NCBI GenBank assembly: GCA_016714985.1
Contig: JADKBS010000007.1
Span: 186,001-250,000, forward strand
Source: Saprospiraceae bacterium
GTDB lineage: Bacteria > Bacteroidota > Bacteroidia > Chitinophagales > Saprospiraceae
DNA: 64,000 bases
Reading direction: 5' to 3'
The translations under genes and the position numbers were made by a program. The notes below the pieces were generated by a model. It had not been told where the DNA came from. It saw nothing but the letters and a program-made list of their open reading frames with translations, and ran no database searches. How positions within the stretch are numbered: position 1 is the first letter of the stretch; the number at the start of each line of letters is the position of its first letter. Positions 7,444-16,065 of the stretch are shown here, one piece after another.

Positions 7444-8121
7444 CTAGATCGTATCCATGAAACTGAATCGAAGACCTAAGAAGAAGCTGAATATTGGCAC
7501 AAAAGGCTCCCTGCCGATTTTGTTTACTTTAACGTTGTTAATTTCAAAAATCTCCTTCTTCAAAAACCTTCTGCATACACCCATTCCTATATAAAAATCT
7601 GCCCAAGATTCATTTGAACCAATATCCAAAATTCCCCTAAAATTCACGTCAAGAACCTTGGCATTGAAACTTTCAGTCAATGTTGTTTCCATTTCGTCAC
7701 AATCATGGTTGCCGTAACTAAGGTTTTTTGCCTTCAAACGCCTGACTTGGATTTGAAATGCGGGGTTAACGACTTGTCTTCGTCCAACCTTGTTCTTCAT
7801 CTCATAGCCAATGGTGAAAAACGGGCCTTGAGCCTTTAGATTTATCAACCTTCCCATTGGATAAATACTGAAGCACTTATCAACTACATCCACAATGTCC
7901 GATTCATTTTTTGACCGATAGCCAAAACCAATTGTTAGTTCAGGAATTTTACGATTGAATAAATTTGCATTAAACCCAAGCTCACGTAATGAGTTGGTAC
8001 CCAACCTAAAATGAAGTACAGAAAACTTCTCTGGTATTGTTAAATGCTCTTGGCCATGTAATTGGCCAATAAAAGAGATCGAAAAGAAATTTATAAAGGA
8101 TACGAAAAGAAATGTTTTCAT
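7444..8121 (-). CDS. Secreted/outer-membrane protein of unknown function
   Basis: A 225-residue protein from the ATG at 8121, chosen because it opens a signal peptide (MKTFLFVSFINFFSISFIGQLHG). The mature chain alternates polar and hydrophobic residues in short strands (LTIGFGYRS, PFFTIGYEM, FQIQVRRL, DFYIGMGVC, IFSFFLGLRFSF) and ends in an aromatic-rich strand near the C-terminus, suggesting a small outer-membrane beta-barrel. I do not recognise the family. Base composition is more AT-rich than the neighbours, which may indicate a lineage-specific gene. Confidence 0.6.
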   Translation of the reverse strand: MKTFLFVSFINFFSISFIGQLHGQEHLTIPEKFSVLHFRLGTNSLRELGFNANLFNRKIPELTIGFGYRSKNESDIVDVVDKCFSIYPMGRLINLKAQGPFFTIGYEMKNKVGRRQVVNPAFQIQVRRLKAKNLSYGNHDCDEMETTLTESFNAKVLDVNFRGILDIGSNESWADFYIGMGVCRRFLKKEIFEINNVKVNKIGREPFVPIFSFFLGLRFSFMDTI

Positions 8122-8198
8122 CTTTCGAAATTTCCTGCAAGTAAGTTGTTTAACGATTATTAAATTGTTCTTGAAATGACACAATAAGTAGTTCAATT

Positions 8199-8232
8199 AA
8201 AAAAGCCGATACAGCGAACCATATCGGCTTTT
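8199..8232 (-). terminator. Rho-independent terminator of the OmpA gene
   Basis: Stem AAAGCCGATA ... TATCGGCTTT with a 10-nt loop; on the minus strand it is followed by a run of T, placing it just after the OmpA-like gene. Confidence 0.85.
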
Positions 8233-8250
8233 CATTCAATTGAATTACAA

Positions 8251-9156
8251 TCACTTACCGCCTCCCGCATTCGGCTCCAACAACTGGAAAAACTGGTCGA
8301 GCTTGGGTAGTATGATGATTTCCGTGCGGCGGTTTGTGCTCTTTCCAGCATCCGTTTCATTGGTTGCTTTTGGCACGAACTGGCTGCGGCCACCAGCCGT
8401 CATGCGCTCTGGCTTCACACCATGTTTCCATTGCAGGAAGCGCACCACAGAAGTTGCCCGAAGAGCACTCAAGTCCCAGTTGTCCTTGATGAATTCTGTT
8501 TTGATGGGTAGATTGTCGGTATGGCCTTCCACAAGGATATCGAGTTCGTTGTGGTCGTTTACTACTTTTGCAATCTTGCCCAAAACATCTTCCGCTGCGG
8601 GCTTGATGGTGTAGCTACCCGAATTGAAGAGCATCTTGTCCGAAAGGGAGATATACACCACGCCTTTCTTGACTTCGATATTGACATCCTCGTCATTGAT
8701 ATTGGAAAGCGAACGCTTTAGGTTCATCACAAGGGCTAGGTTTAGCGAATCCTTGCGTTGGATGGTGCCCGTCAGGTCCTTGATGTAGGTATTCTGCTGG
8801 TTGATGGCTTCCAACGATTTTTGGATGCTCTCAGCACCCGACTTGCTGATGACAGAGAGGTCGCTCAGCCGGTCGAGCAGGTTTTTATTGGTTCCCTGCA
8901 AATTATTAATCTGGTCTTCAAGCGACTTAGCACGGCTGCGCTCGGCGGCCAGTTCAGCCTCACGGGTGTTGAGCCTCAGGTCGTAGTCGGATTTCTGGTT
9001 GGATTTGTTGCGCTCGCATTCCTTCAGGTCTTCTTCCAACTTGCTATAAGAGGAACGAATGTTGTTACGTTCCTCCTCCAATTGTTGAAATTTCTTTTTT
9101 GAAACACAAGAGGTCAAAATAGTTAGAGCAATCAGGATTACTAGGAATTTTTTCAT
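8251..9156 (-). CDS. OmpA/MotB-domain lipoprotein with N-terminal coiled coil
   Basis: A 301-residue envelope protein. The start at 9156 gives a lipoprotein signal MKKFLVILIALTILTSCVSKK with lipobox TSC. Residues about 25-130 form a long charged coiled coil (EEERNNIRSSYSKLEEDLKECERN ... ELAAERSRAKSLEDQINNLQ). The C-terminal OmpA domain carries the peptidoglycan-binding signature (ELDILVEGHTDNLPI ... LSALRATSVVRFLQ ... RSQFVPKATNETDAGKSTNRRTEI). It is expected to tether the outer membrane to peptidoglycan across a coiled-coil spacer. A -7 box (TAAATTTG, minus strand, 9209-9202) lies about 45 bases upstream. It is a common Bacteroidota layout, monocistronic here. Confidence 0.9.
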   Translation of the reverse strand: MKKFLVILIALTILTSCVSKKKFQQLEEERNNIRSSYSKLEEDLKECERNKSNQKSDYDLRLNTREAELAAERSRAKSLEDQINNLQGTNKNLLDRLSDLSVISKSGAESIQKSLEAINQQNTYIKDLTGTIQRKDSLNLALVMNLKRSLSNINDEDVNIEVKKGVVYISLSDKMLFNSGSYTIKPAAEDVLGKIAKVVNDHNELDILVEGHTDNLPIKTEFIKDNWDLSALRATSVVRFLQWKHGVKPERMTAGGRSQFVPKATNETDAGKSTNRRTEIIILPKLDQFFQLLEPNAGGGK

Positions 9157-9201
9157 GTTTGTAGTTGATTTAAAAAATGAATTACTGGTTAGAAAAACGC
9201 C

Positions 9202-9209
9202 CAAATTTA
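9202..9209 (-). promoter_or_regulatory. -7 box of the OmpA-like gene
   Basis: Minus strand reads TAAATTTG, a full match to TAnnTTTG, 45 bases upstream of the chosen ATG. It overlaps the alternative upstream start of that frame, arguing for the downstream start. Confidence 0.5.
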
Positions 9210-9288
9210 GGGCTTTGACATTCGATATTTTAACGCTTTCACTAACTTGATGTTTGCAAAAAAAATTATAAAAAAATTAAAGTACTGT

Positions 9289-9729
9289 ATGGTTCAAAAG
9301 AAACAATTCCAAAACGTCAAATTCAATTCTATGGGCGAACTGCTTGGTTTCCTACCAGAAGACCAATTGGAAATCGTGGAAACCCTTCGAGGTATCATCT
9401 TCGACACCGTACCCGACATCAAGGAGAAACTTTCGTTCAACGTTCCATTTTACAAGCAGCACAAAGGTGTTTGCTATATTTGGCCGGGTACAGTTTCGTG
9501 GGGAACCAAGACATGGCAAGGGGTCGAATTCGGCTTCAACTATGGCAACCTGCTCGCCGATGAAATGAATTATTTAGATCGGGGAAACAGGAAACAGGTT
9601 TACAACAAGCGATTTCTATCAACCAAGGACATCAATCATGAAATTCTGATTGCATACCTACTCGAAGCCGCCGAAAACGATGAATTGATGTATCGGGAGA
9701 AGATGATGCTTGGGAGAGGGAAGCGATAA
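9289..9729 (+). CDS. DUF1801 (YdhG-like) domain protein
   Basis: A 146-residue protein of the DUF1801/YdhG-like fold: helix LPEDQLEIVETLRGIIFDTVPDIKEKLSFNVPFY, then beta strands GVCYIWPG and VEFGFNYG, and a C-terminal helix. Related proteins include frataxin-like iron chaperones and YdhG; the function here is not established. The ATG at 9289 is preferred over the one at 9250, because the stretch between them is very AT-rich and includes GATGTTTG, close to a -7 box. Single gene, ending at a strong terminator shared with typA. Confidence 0.75.
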   Translation: MVQKKQFQNVKFNSMGELLGFLPEDQLEIVETLRGIIFDTVPDIKEKLSFNVPFYKQHKGVCYIWPGTVSWGTKTWQGVEFGFNYGNLLADEMNYLDRGNRKQVYNKRFLSTKDINHEILIAYLLEAAENDELMYREKMMLGRGKR

Positions 9730-9780
9730 GCGGTTTCAGGTTTCAAAATGGTTTCAAGTTTCAGGGTGGGGAAATAAACC

Positions 9781-9818
9781 AAAAAGCTCCAGTGTGGAAT
9801 CCCACCTGGAGCTTTTTT
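9781..9818. terminator. Bidirectional terminator between DUF1801 gene and typA
   Basis: Perfect stem AAAGCTCCAG ... CTGGAGCTTT flanked by A and T runs on both strands, suited to ending both convergent genes. Confidence 0.9.
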
Positions 9819-9853
9819 GATATTGAAAATAAAGCAGCAAAAACTGCAAATTT

Positions 9854-11674
9854 TTATGCTTCTTCTTCGACAAGTTCCACCGTCTTGGTATTGCGTTTGC
9901 GCTCAAACTCCTTGAGGTAGATTTTGCGCAAGCGGATATTTTTCGGAGTAACCTCGACGTACTCATCTTCCATAATGTACTCTAAGGCTTCTTCCAAGCT
10001 GAACTTGACAGGAGGCGTTAGCTTCGTCTTTTCATCCGCACCAGAAGCACGCATATTGGTGAGCTTCTTGGTTTTTGTCACGTTGACTGTCATATCGCCA
10101 GGGCGTGAGTTTTCGCCCACGATTTGGCCTTCGTAAAGCTCCTCGTTAGCTTCCACGAAGAACTTGCCACGGTCCTGAAGGTTGAAAATGGAATAAGGTA
10201 TGGCCTTGCCCTGTTCCATGGAAAGAAGGGAACCGTTTTGGCGCTTTGGTAGGTCCCCCTTGTAAGGTTGGAACTCCATGAAACGGTGGGTCATTATTGC
10301 CTCGCCCGCAGTGGCGGTGAGCAGGTTGCTCCGCAAACCAATGATTCCACGGGATGGCATTTCAAAGCGCAAAATAACCCGGTCGCCTTTTGGCACCATC
10401 GAAGTCATGAGGCCCTTGCGTCGTGTCACCATGTCAATGGCGGTACCAGAACCCGTTTCTGGAACGTCAATCGTAAGTTCTTCCACTGGCTCGTGGAGCT
10501 GGCCATCAATTCGCTTCAAGATAACTTGTGGCTGTCCGATTTGCATTTCGTAGCCTTCCCGGCGCATGGTTTCTATCAAAATGGCGAGGTGAAGAACACC
10601 GCGTCCGAAAACCCTCCAAGAGTCGGTTGTTTCGCCGTCTTTTACCCTAAGTGCAAGGTTTTTCTCCAACTCCTTTTCCAAGCGCTCCCGGATATGGCGG
10701 GAGGTCACAAATTTTCCTTCCTGCCCGAAGAATGGTGAGTCGTTGATGGTAAAGAACATACTCATCGTCGGCTCGTCAATGCTGATGGCAGGCAGTTGTT
10801 CTGGGTTCTCAAGGTCGGCAACAGTATCGCCAATCTCAAAACCTTCGATGCCTTGGATGGCACAAATATCGCCAGCCTGCACTTCTTCTGCCTTCACCTT
10901 TGCCATGCCCTCGAAAAGGTAAAGCCCCTTTACTTGCTGGCGTACAATGGTGCCATCCCGCTTTACGAGCGCTATTTGCTGGTTGGATTTCAAGGTGCCA
11001 CGGTGCAGCCTACCGATGGCAATACGCCCGATATAATTGGAATAGTCCAAGGAGGTAACTATCATTTGAAGTGTGCCTTCAATCACTTTTGGAGCAGGAA
11101 TATACTCAACGATAGCATCCAAAAGCGGTGTGATATTATCGGTCGGGGTCTTGAAATCCTTGCTCATCCAACCCTGCTTAGCGGAACCGAACAGCGTAGG
11201 GAAGTCCAACTGGTCTTCCGTAGCGCCCAGGTTGAACATAAGGTCGAAAACCAAGTCCTGTACTTCGTCGGGCTTGCAGTTTTCTTTGTCCACCTTGTTC
11301 ACGACCACAATGGGTTTCAGGCCAAGTTCTATGGCTTTTTGCAAAACGAAACGGGTCTGCGGCATTGGGCCTTCGAAGGCATCTACCAAGAGCAGCACCC
11401 CGTCCGCCATGTTGAGCACCCGCTCCACTTCACCACCGAAATCGGCGTGGCCAGGGGTGTCAATAACATTGATTTTCACGCCTTTGTACCAGAATGCAGC
11501 GTTTTTGGCCAAAATGGTGATACCCCGCTCTCGCTCCAGGTCATTGTTGTCCATGATGAGTTCACCGGGCGTTTCATGGGCTCCGAAAAGTTTGCCGGCC
11601 ACAAGAAGCTTGTCCACGAGTGTCGTTTTGCCGTGGTCAACGTGCGCAATGATGGCGATATTTCTAATGTCCAT
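9854..11674 (-). CDS. typA: Translational GTPase TypA/BipA
   Basis: A 606-residue ribosome-binding GTPase, full family length. G motifs are visible: AHVDHGKTT (10-18), switch I around NNDLERERGITI, DTPGHADFGGEVERV and VVNKVDKENCKPD. Domains II, III and V plus the TypA-specific C-terminal domain follow (RRKGLMTSMVPKGDRVILRFEMPSRGIIGLRSNLLTATAG). TypA assists 50S assembly and stress or cold adaptation. The C-terminal tail is typical of Bacteroidota members. A complete promoter (TTG, 20-bp spacer, TACCTTTG) sits 112 bases upstream. Confidence 0.97.
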   Translation of the reverse strand: MDIRNIAIIAHVDHGKTTLVDKLLVAGKLFGAHETPGELIMDNNDLERERGITILAKNAAFWYKGVKINVIDTPGHADFGGEVERVLNMADGVLLLVDAFEGPMPQTRFVLQKAIELGLKPIVVVNKVDKENCKPDEVQDLVFDLMFNLGATEDQLDFPTLFGSAKQGWMSKDFKTPTDNITPLLDAIVEYIPAPKVIEGTLQMIVTSLDYSNYIGRIAIGRLHRGTLKSNQQIALVKRDGTIVRQQVKGLYLFEGMAKVKAEEVQAGDICAIQGIEGFEIGDTVADLENPEQLPAISIDEPTMSMFFTINDSPFFGQEGKFVTSRHIRERLEKELEKNLALRVKDGETTDSWRVFGRGVLHLAILIETMRREGYEMQIGQPQVILKRIDGQLHEPVEELTIDVPETGSGTAIDMVTRRKGLMTSMVPKGDRVILRFEMPSRGIIGLRSNLLTATAGEAIMTHRFMEFQPYKGDLPKRQNGSLLSMEQGKAIPYSIFNLQDRGKFFVEANEELYEGQIVGENSRPGDMTVNVTKTKKLTNMRASGADEKTKLTPPVKFSLEEALEYIMEDEYVEVTPKNIRLRKIYLKEFERKRNTKTVELVEEEA

Positions 11675-11785
11675 TTTTAAAATGATGAATGATAAATGGT
11701 AGAATTATGAATGGGAAAATGCAGTTGAAAACCTAAGTTTCATAGCTTTGACTGCGAATTTTCTGCCATTTCTTCAAAAGAGGCG

Positions 11786-11816
11786 CAAAGGTAGGCTTTT
11801 TTCGATGCATGAGCAA
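11786..11816 (-). promoter_or_regulatory. Bacteroidota-type promoter of typA
   Basis: On the minus strand TTG (11816-11814), a 20-base spacer and TACCTTTG (11793-11786) match the sigma-ABfr -33/-7 promoter layout. This is the best-formed promoter in the window. Confidence 0.65.
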
Positions 11817-11927
11817 TGGAAGTAAAATTAAATTTTGTTAAAGGATTTTTAACAAACAGTAATCCAAATTTCTAACACTGCCTACCTTCCTAATTCTCCA
11901 ACTTGTTTTGAATTCACGCCAATAGCT

Positions 11928-12359
11928 TTATTCGGGTTTCGGCATGGATGCAAGTAGCTGCTCGGCGGCCTCAATGCTATTGTTCATGTCGTCACGGACC
12001 TTGGTAATACGCTGTTTCTCCTGTTCCAGATAGGTCATGATTTCTTCGTGGGTTTTAGATCCACGCAGTTTATTGGGTTGCTGGAACTGTGCCATCCATT
12101 CCATCATACCATCCTCTGCTTTTTCTAAAACCATAATAGCCGCCTTAATTTCTTGTTCCTTCAATGAATCCGTAGTAAGCGCTTCCAACTTGCCCTTAAA
12201 AGCGACAATCTCGGACATACGGGGCATTACCGCATCGTGGATGACGAACACCTCATCGCGGAGCGCATCTTCTGTTTCAATGTTTTGGTCATTTGCGCCG
12301 CAGGCCGCAAGTAAAACAGCCGTGAAGATTGAGATGAATAAAAGATTGAATGATTTCAT
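11928..12359 (-). CDS. Putative lipoprotein of unknown function
   Basis: A 143-residue protein with lipoprotein signal MKSFNLLFISIFTAVLLAACGAND (lipobox LAAC). The mature part is helical and charged (ALRDEVFVIHDAVMPRMSEIVAFKGKLEAL; EQEIKAAIMVLEKAEDGMMEWMAQFQQP; ITKVRDDMNNSIEAAEQLLASMPK), consistent with a three-helix bundle exposed in the periplasm. Similar small lipoproteins are common in Bacteroidota, but no role is established. It may be cotranscribed with the glycosyltransferase upstream (gap of 27 bases). Confidence 0.7.
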   Translation of the reverse strand: MKSFNLLFISIFTAVLLAACGANDQNIETEDALRDEVFVIHDAVMPRMSEIVAFKGKLEALTTDSLKEQEIKAAIMVLEKAEDGMMEWMAQFQQPNKLRGSKTHEEIMTYLEQEKQRITKVRDDMNNSIEAAEQLLASMPKPE

Positions 12360-12386
12360 GAATAAAAAAATTTAAATTATTGATTT

Positions 12387-13592
12387 TCAGCCATTTAGAT
12401 TGGCACTGTAAACATCAAACACTTTTTTGCCGATTTCTAGCAAATCGAATGATTGTTGAATGAACACTCTTGCCTGTTTTCCAATTTCGGCAGCTTTCCC
12501 TGGGTTCTCAAAGCACCATTTCAACTGCCGTTCAAAATCTTCAGCGCTGTTGGCAATGAGCAGGTGTTGACCATTGACAGCAGGTATTCCTTCAACCCCT
12601 ATGTCTGTTGTGACCACTACCCTACCCAAGGCCATTCCTTCCAGTACTTTGATTTTGATGCCACTACCCGAAAATAGCGGTGCAACCAAAACTCCATGCT
12701 GTTGAATGAATGCTTTTGCATCGGGCACTTCACCATGAACAATGGCTAATTGTCCAGCCATTTGGCGAATCCAATCAGGGGTGTTTTTGCCGGCAATATG
12801 AAACTGGACACCTTTATGCGCGCCCGATAATTTTTGCCAAACCCTCTCTATAAACCAACCAAGCCCCTGTTGGTTCGGCATCCAGTCCAACGCCCCTATA
12901 AAACAGAGCCGCTTGCTTGACTCGGCACCCATTTCATTTTCAGGATATTCTGCAAGGTTGATCCCAACAGGTGCGATGATACCTTCTTTGTTGAAGCCAA
13001 AGCTTCGAAAAGCGTCCATATCTGGTTGGGTAATGGCAATCAACAAATCAAATTGGTTTATGGCATCCAATTCAAATTCCCGAAGGTGCTTGTTCTGGTT
13101 TCTGAGATACCATTTCTTGATTGGATTGTGCGAAATGGCTGCAACCCGCTCCCAAATCCGATGCTCCACATTATGCGGTCGAAGCGAAAAGGTTGCGCTG
13201 CTGTTCGCTCTTACCACATTAATATAGTGTGCCAAATAGATGGTTTCCATTTGAACCACATCGTAATTGGTCGAATTGAGCAGTTCTGCAATTTTATTAG
13301 AAAATTCAGTTGATTTGAAACGGTCAAGGATATAAGAGTTCCCAGTGAGCAAACTCTTGATGGCCCCATAAAGCGTGATTTGGTTCTGAACGCTGACGGC
13401 ATGTATTTCTCGAAAGAAATTCAAGTGCTTAGGAAAGTTTTCTGGGTCAAAAAAATGCTTGCTGGTGTTCATTACCAGTAAATCCACTTCAGCCCCCAAC
13501 AGCACCAGCGACTTGGCGAGGTAGTTGATGGCAATCGGTTCGCCTTCCGTCAACGGATAAGGAAACTTCTTTGTGATTAGGAGGATTTTCAT
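12387..13592 (-). CDS. Glycosyltransferase, GT4-like (GT-B fold)
   Basis: A 401-residue glycosyltransferase. The start at 13592 gives the typical N-terminal strand MKILLITKKFPYPLTEGEPIAINYLAKSL. The C-terminal Rossmann half has FIGALDWMPNQQGLGWFIERVW, HIAGKNTPDWI and the nucleotide-sugar region VLVAPLFSGSGIKIKVLEGMALGRVVVTT, with the usual Lys and Glu of GT4-type retaining enzymes. It is expected to transfer a sugar from a nucleotide donor to an envelope or secreted glycan acceptor at the cytoplasmic membrane. Sugar and acceptor are unknown. No other polysaccharide genes are nearby. Confidence 0.88.
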   Translation of the reverse strand: MKILLITKKFPYPLTEGEPIAINYLAKSLVLLGAEVDLLVMNTSKHFFDPENFPKHLNFFREIHAVSVQNQITLYGAIKSLLTGNSYILDRFKSTEFSNKIAELLNSTNYDVVQMETIYLAHYINVVRANSSATFSLRPHNVEHRIWERVAAISHNPIKKWYLRNQNKHLREFELDAINQFDLLIAITQPDMDAFRSFGFNKEGIIAPVGINLAEYPENEMGAESSKRLCFIGALDWMPNQQGLGWFIERVWQKLSGAHKGVQFHIAGKNTPDWIRQMAGQLAIVHGEVPDAKAFIQQHGVLVAPLFSGSGIKIKVLEGMALGRVVVTTDIGVEGIPAVNGQHLLIANSAEDFERQLKWCFENPGKAAEIGKQARVFIQQSFDLLEIGKKVFDVYSANLNG

Positions 13593-13644
13593 TTGCGACC
13601 GCAAAAATAGAAGGAAAATCCGCCAAATTGGAAAGCAGTTTTGG

Positions 13645-14007
13645 TTATTCAAGTACCTCTTCGTCGGCTGCCGACCAAGGTGGGCTTACGATGCACAAGA
13701 ATACAAGCGGGGTGTTCCCTGTGTTTTTCACCCATTGGATAGCATTGGCAGGAACAAATGCCGTATCGTTTTTTGAAATGTGGAAAGCTTGCCCATCAAT
13801 ATTGATTTCGCCCTCTCCACCCAAGATGAAATAAGTCTCTGAAGAACCGCAAAGGCGATGCGGAAGTGATGTTTCCCCAATATCGAGGTATGCATGGGCC
13901 AAACTGAAAAAGGTTTTTCCATTGTGGGATTTTGGATGCAACAATTCTCTCAAATGAGTATGGTCACCAGCCAAAAAACATTGTTTTTCCAAGAGATTTA
14001 CTACCAT
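13645..14007 (-). CDS. Cupin-domain protein
   Basis: A 120-residue single-domain cupin: motif 1 around SLPHRLCGSSETYFILGGEGEINIDG and motif 2 around NDTAFVPANAIQWVKNTGNTPLVFLCI. Metal ligands of cupin motif 1 are partly kept (H, then E). Small cupins of this sort include sugar isomerases, dioxygenases and binding proteins, so no reaction can be assigned. It sits 52 bases upstream of the glycosyltransferase on the same strand and may share its transcript. Confidence 0.82.
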   Translation of the reverse strand: MVVNLLEKQCFLAGDHTHLRELLHPKSHNGKTFFSLAHAYLDIGETSLPHRLCGSSETYFILGGEGEINIDGQAFHISKNDTAFVPANAIQWVKNTGNTPLVFLCIVSPPWSAADEEVLE

Positions 14008-14095
14008 AACTGTTTATTTTAGGAGTAGAGTAAGTGTAAATGCGTAGGTGCAAAATACGGCTTTACCCTGATTGGTGGATAGAAAAACCCATGCT

Positions 14096-14103
14096 TACCT
14101 TTG
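14096..14103 (+). promoter_or_regulatory. Candidate promoter of the curli operon
   Basis: TACCTTTG fits the -7 consensus, with TTG at 14072-14074, a 21-base spacer. It implies a leader of about 240 bases ahead of the major curlin gene. The 346-base gap 14008-14353 holds no gene that I can see. Tentative. Confidence 0.45.
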
Positions 14104-14353
14104 CCTCGCTGCAAAACATCAAAAAGCAATTTCCATCTACCCATTTTTATTCCATCTCACTCACAGCAGCTGAACCAGTAAACATTGATTTTTGATGGCT
14201 TGTTGCCTACAATTGGCAGCAACAAGCCAACTGGTCATTCTACACACTATTTCAAGGTAATACATCAAACTCAGAATCAATAATCCAGGTGCGTGGGGTT
14301 CATGCTTGAATCACATTGCGTCATCAACTTCATTTTTCAAAAAAGAACTCCCT

Positions 14354-15196
14354 ATGAAAAAGCATTTTCTCCTTTTCTCTGCACTTTTGCTGGCAGGTGC
14401 TGCCTTTGCCCAAACCAATTCCAACAACCTTGAGCAGGTCGGCAATGGCAACAGCACTGACCTCACCCAAGTAGGCACCCAGAACAAGACCTTAGTTAAG
14501 CACACTGGCAATCTGAACGACCTCTCATTGGGTCAAAACGGTGGTACCAATACCGCCGAAAACCAAGTAACCGGCAACGAAAACAACGTTTTCATCCAGC
14601 AGGTCGGCAATGCCAATCAAGGTGTTTCGACCATCCAAGCCAATAAGAACAAGGCCACTATCACACAAGACGGAAATGGAAATATCGCCAACCAAGACCT
14701 GCAGTCCGATGACAGCAAAGCCTTAATTTCTCACCTCGGCAACACCAACAGGTCCGTTCAGCAGCAGCTTGGCGTGGGCAATAACTCCGCTCAGATTGAC
14801 GTGAGGGGCGACAACAATAACTCTGCCCAGGCGCAGAATGGCGAAAACCAATTTGCCAAATTGAACATCATTGGCAACGCCAACCTAAACGTCGTTACGC
14901 AAAACGGTATCTCCAACAGCATGGGCGCAACCGTGGAAGGCAATACCAACCAAATCAACATGCTGCAAAATGGCGACAACAACTTCGCCGGTGCTGGAAA
15001 CGACCCACGCCTCATCCAAATCGGGGACAACAACTCCATCCTTTTGGTGCAGCAGGGAGACTTGAACTCCAGCTCCATACGTCAAGAGGGCAACACCAAC
15101 AAAACCATCAACTCTCAAACCGGTGCCGAGCACAGTAATATCGTTCGCCAAATCGGCAACAACAATACGGCCACGGTTACGCAGTCGAACAATTAA
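14354..15196 (+). CDS. Major curlin-like amyloid subunit (CsgA-type repeats)
   Basis: A 280-residue secreted protein. The ATG at 14354 opens a signal peptide (MKKHFLLFSALLLAGAAFA) and the chain continues with Asn/Gln/Gly-rich repeats of the curlin pattern Q-x-G-x-x-N: LEQVGNGNSTDLTQVGTQN, FIQQVGNANQ, ITQDGNGN, VVTQNGISNS, MLQNGDNN, LVQQGDLNSS, IRQEGNTNK, VRQIGNNN. About ten units are visible, against five in E. coli CsgA. It is the likely structural subunit of an extracellular curli-type amyloid fibre, exported through the CsgG encoded downstream. First gene of the locus; a 13-bp inverted repeat follows it. Confidence 0.9.
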   Translation: MKKHFLLFSALLLAGAAFAQTNSNNLEQVGNGNSTDLTQVGTQNKTLVKHTGNLNDLSLGQNGGTNTAENQVTGNENNVFIQQVGNANQGVSTIQANKNKATITQDGNGNIANQDLQSDDSKALISHLGNTNRSVQQQLGVGNNSAQIDVRGDNNNSAQAQNGENQFAKLNIIGNANLNVVTQNGISNSMGATVEGNTNQINMLQNGDNNFAGAGNDPRLIQIGDNNSILLVQQGDLNSSSIRQEGNTNKTINSQTGAEHSNIVRQIGNNNTATVTQSNN

Positions 15197-15216
15197 GGAT
15201 TGAAGAGGAGGAGGAT

Positions 15217-15265
15217 TGAAGGATTGAATGACTTTGAGCGCAGACGCCTTAACCATTCAATCCTT
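15217..15265 (+). repeat. Inverted repeat between the two curlin genes
   Basis: GAAGGATTGAATG (15217-15229) pairs perfectly with CATTCAATCCTTC (15253-15265). Continuing text TTTAATCCTCCAATCC belongs to the same short-period family as the tract inside lnt. It could lower read-through or protect the upstream mRNA end; no T-run follows directly. Confidence 0.6.
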
Positions 15266-15437
15266 CAGACCTTTAATCCTCCAATCCTTTCTTAAAGATA
15301 CAGGGATTAATATATCAGCTTTCTGGTTAAGACTTTAGTAGGTTCGAATGGGGAAAAGAATGATTTTCCCCATCGAACTTGTTTTTGCGAAACTATCCCT
15401 GCTCTGGTACACCAAGTTGAAACCCATCCTCCACACT

Positions 15438-16001
15438 ATGCTAATTTCGATTGAAAGAAGGCAGCTTTTAGCCCTGTTTGTGCTTTTTGCACTGGGGCTT
15501 AGCCATCCGAGTTCGGCACAACTGCTGAACGAATCGAATTTGCTAGATCAGCCATCCGAACTGCTCAACTTGGGCACGACGAGGGCAGGAAGTGAGGCTT
15601 ATATTCAACAATCGGGGAATAGCAACCAGCTTCGGGTGATGCAACAACAGGAAAATCTTGAAGGGAACCTAGCAAGGGTGTTGCAAACTGGGAATTTGAA
15701 CATTGCTGAAATCCTTCAAACCGAGGGAGGCAACAAACTGGCCCTCATTCAACGAGGAAATAGTAATTATTACGAATTGGTATCTTACGGCGCTGACAAC
15801 GAGTTGGTGAACTTCCAAGATGGCTCCAACAACAAAATAAGCCAGCAGTTAATCAACAGCAACCAAATCAGGAGTGAATTGGTACAAATTGGCAGCAACA
15901 ACGAAATCATCCAAGTGCTCGAAAATATCAACAGCGAGGGCTTCATCATCCGCCAATTAGGCGATGGCTTGAAAGTAACTGTAAACAGGGTTGGACAATA
16001 G
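15438..16001 (+). CDS. Minor curlin-like protein (CsgB-type nucleator candidate)
   Basis: A 187-residue protein from ATG 15438, chosen for the signal peptide MLISIERRQLLALFVLFALGLSHPSSA. The mature chain has weaker curlin repeats (AYIQQSGNSNQLRVMQQQ, RVLQTGNLNIAEILQTEGGNKLALIQRGNSNYYEL, ELVQIGSNNEIIQVL, FIIRQLGDGLKVTVNRVG). Shorter and less regular than the major subunit, with charged residues, it fits a CsgB-like surface nucleator. Its last codons precede a CsgE-type gene on the same strand. The CsgB role is inferred from position and repeat quality. Confidence 0.8.
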   Translation: MLISIERRQLLALFVLFALGLSHPSSAQLLNESNLLDQPSELLNLGTTRAGSEAYIQQSGNSNQLRVMQQQENLEGNLARVLQTGNLNIAEILQTEGGNKLALIQRGNSNYYELVSYGADNELVNFQDGSNNKISQQLINSNQIRSELVQIGSNNEIIQVLENINSEGFIIRQLGDGLKVTVNRVGQ

Positions 16002-16065
16002 TAAACACAAACTATCCCAACCGAGCGATGACCTAAAATTTACCCCCCTGGTAAATAAAGGCATT

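Noticed and set aside
10796..11680. Antisense open frame opposite typA
   Set aside because: typA is unmistakable on the other strand; the shadow protein has no motif.
15325..15350. Possible tRNA T-arm (GGTTCGAAT)
   Set aside because: No acceptor stem, D-arm or anticodon arm can be built around it.
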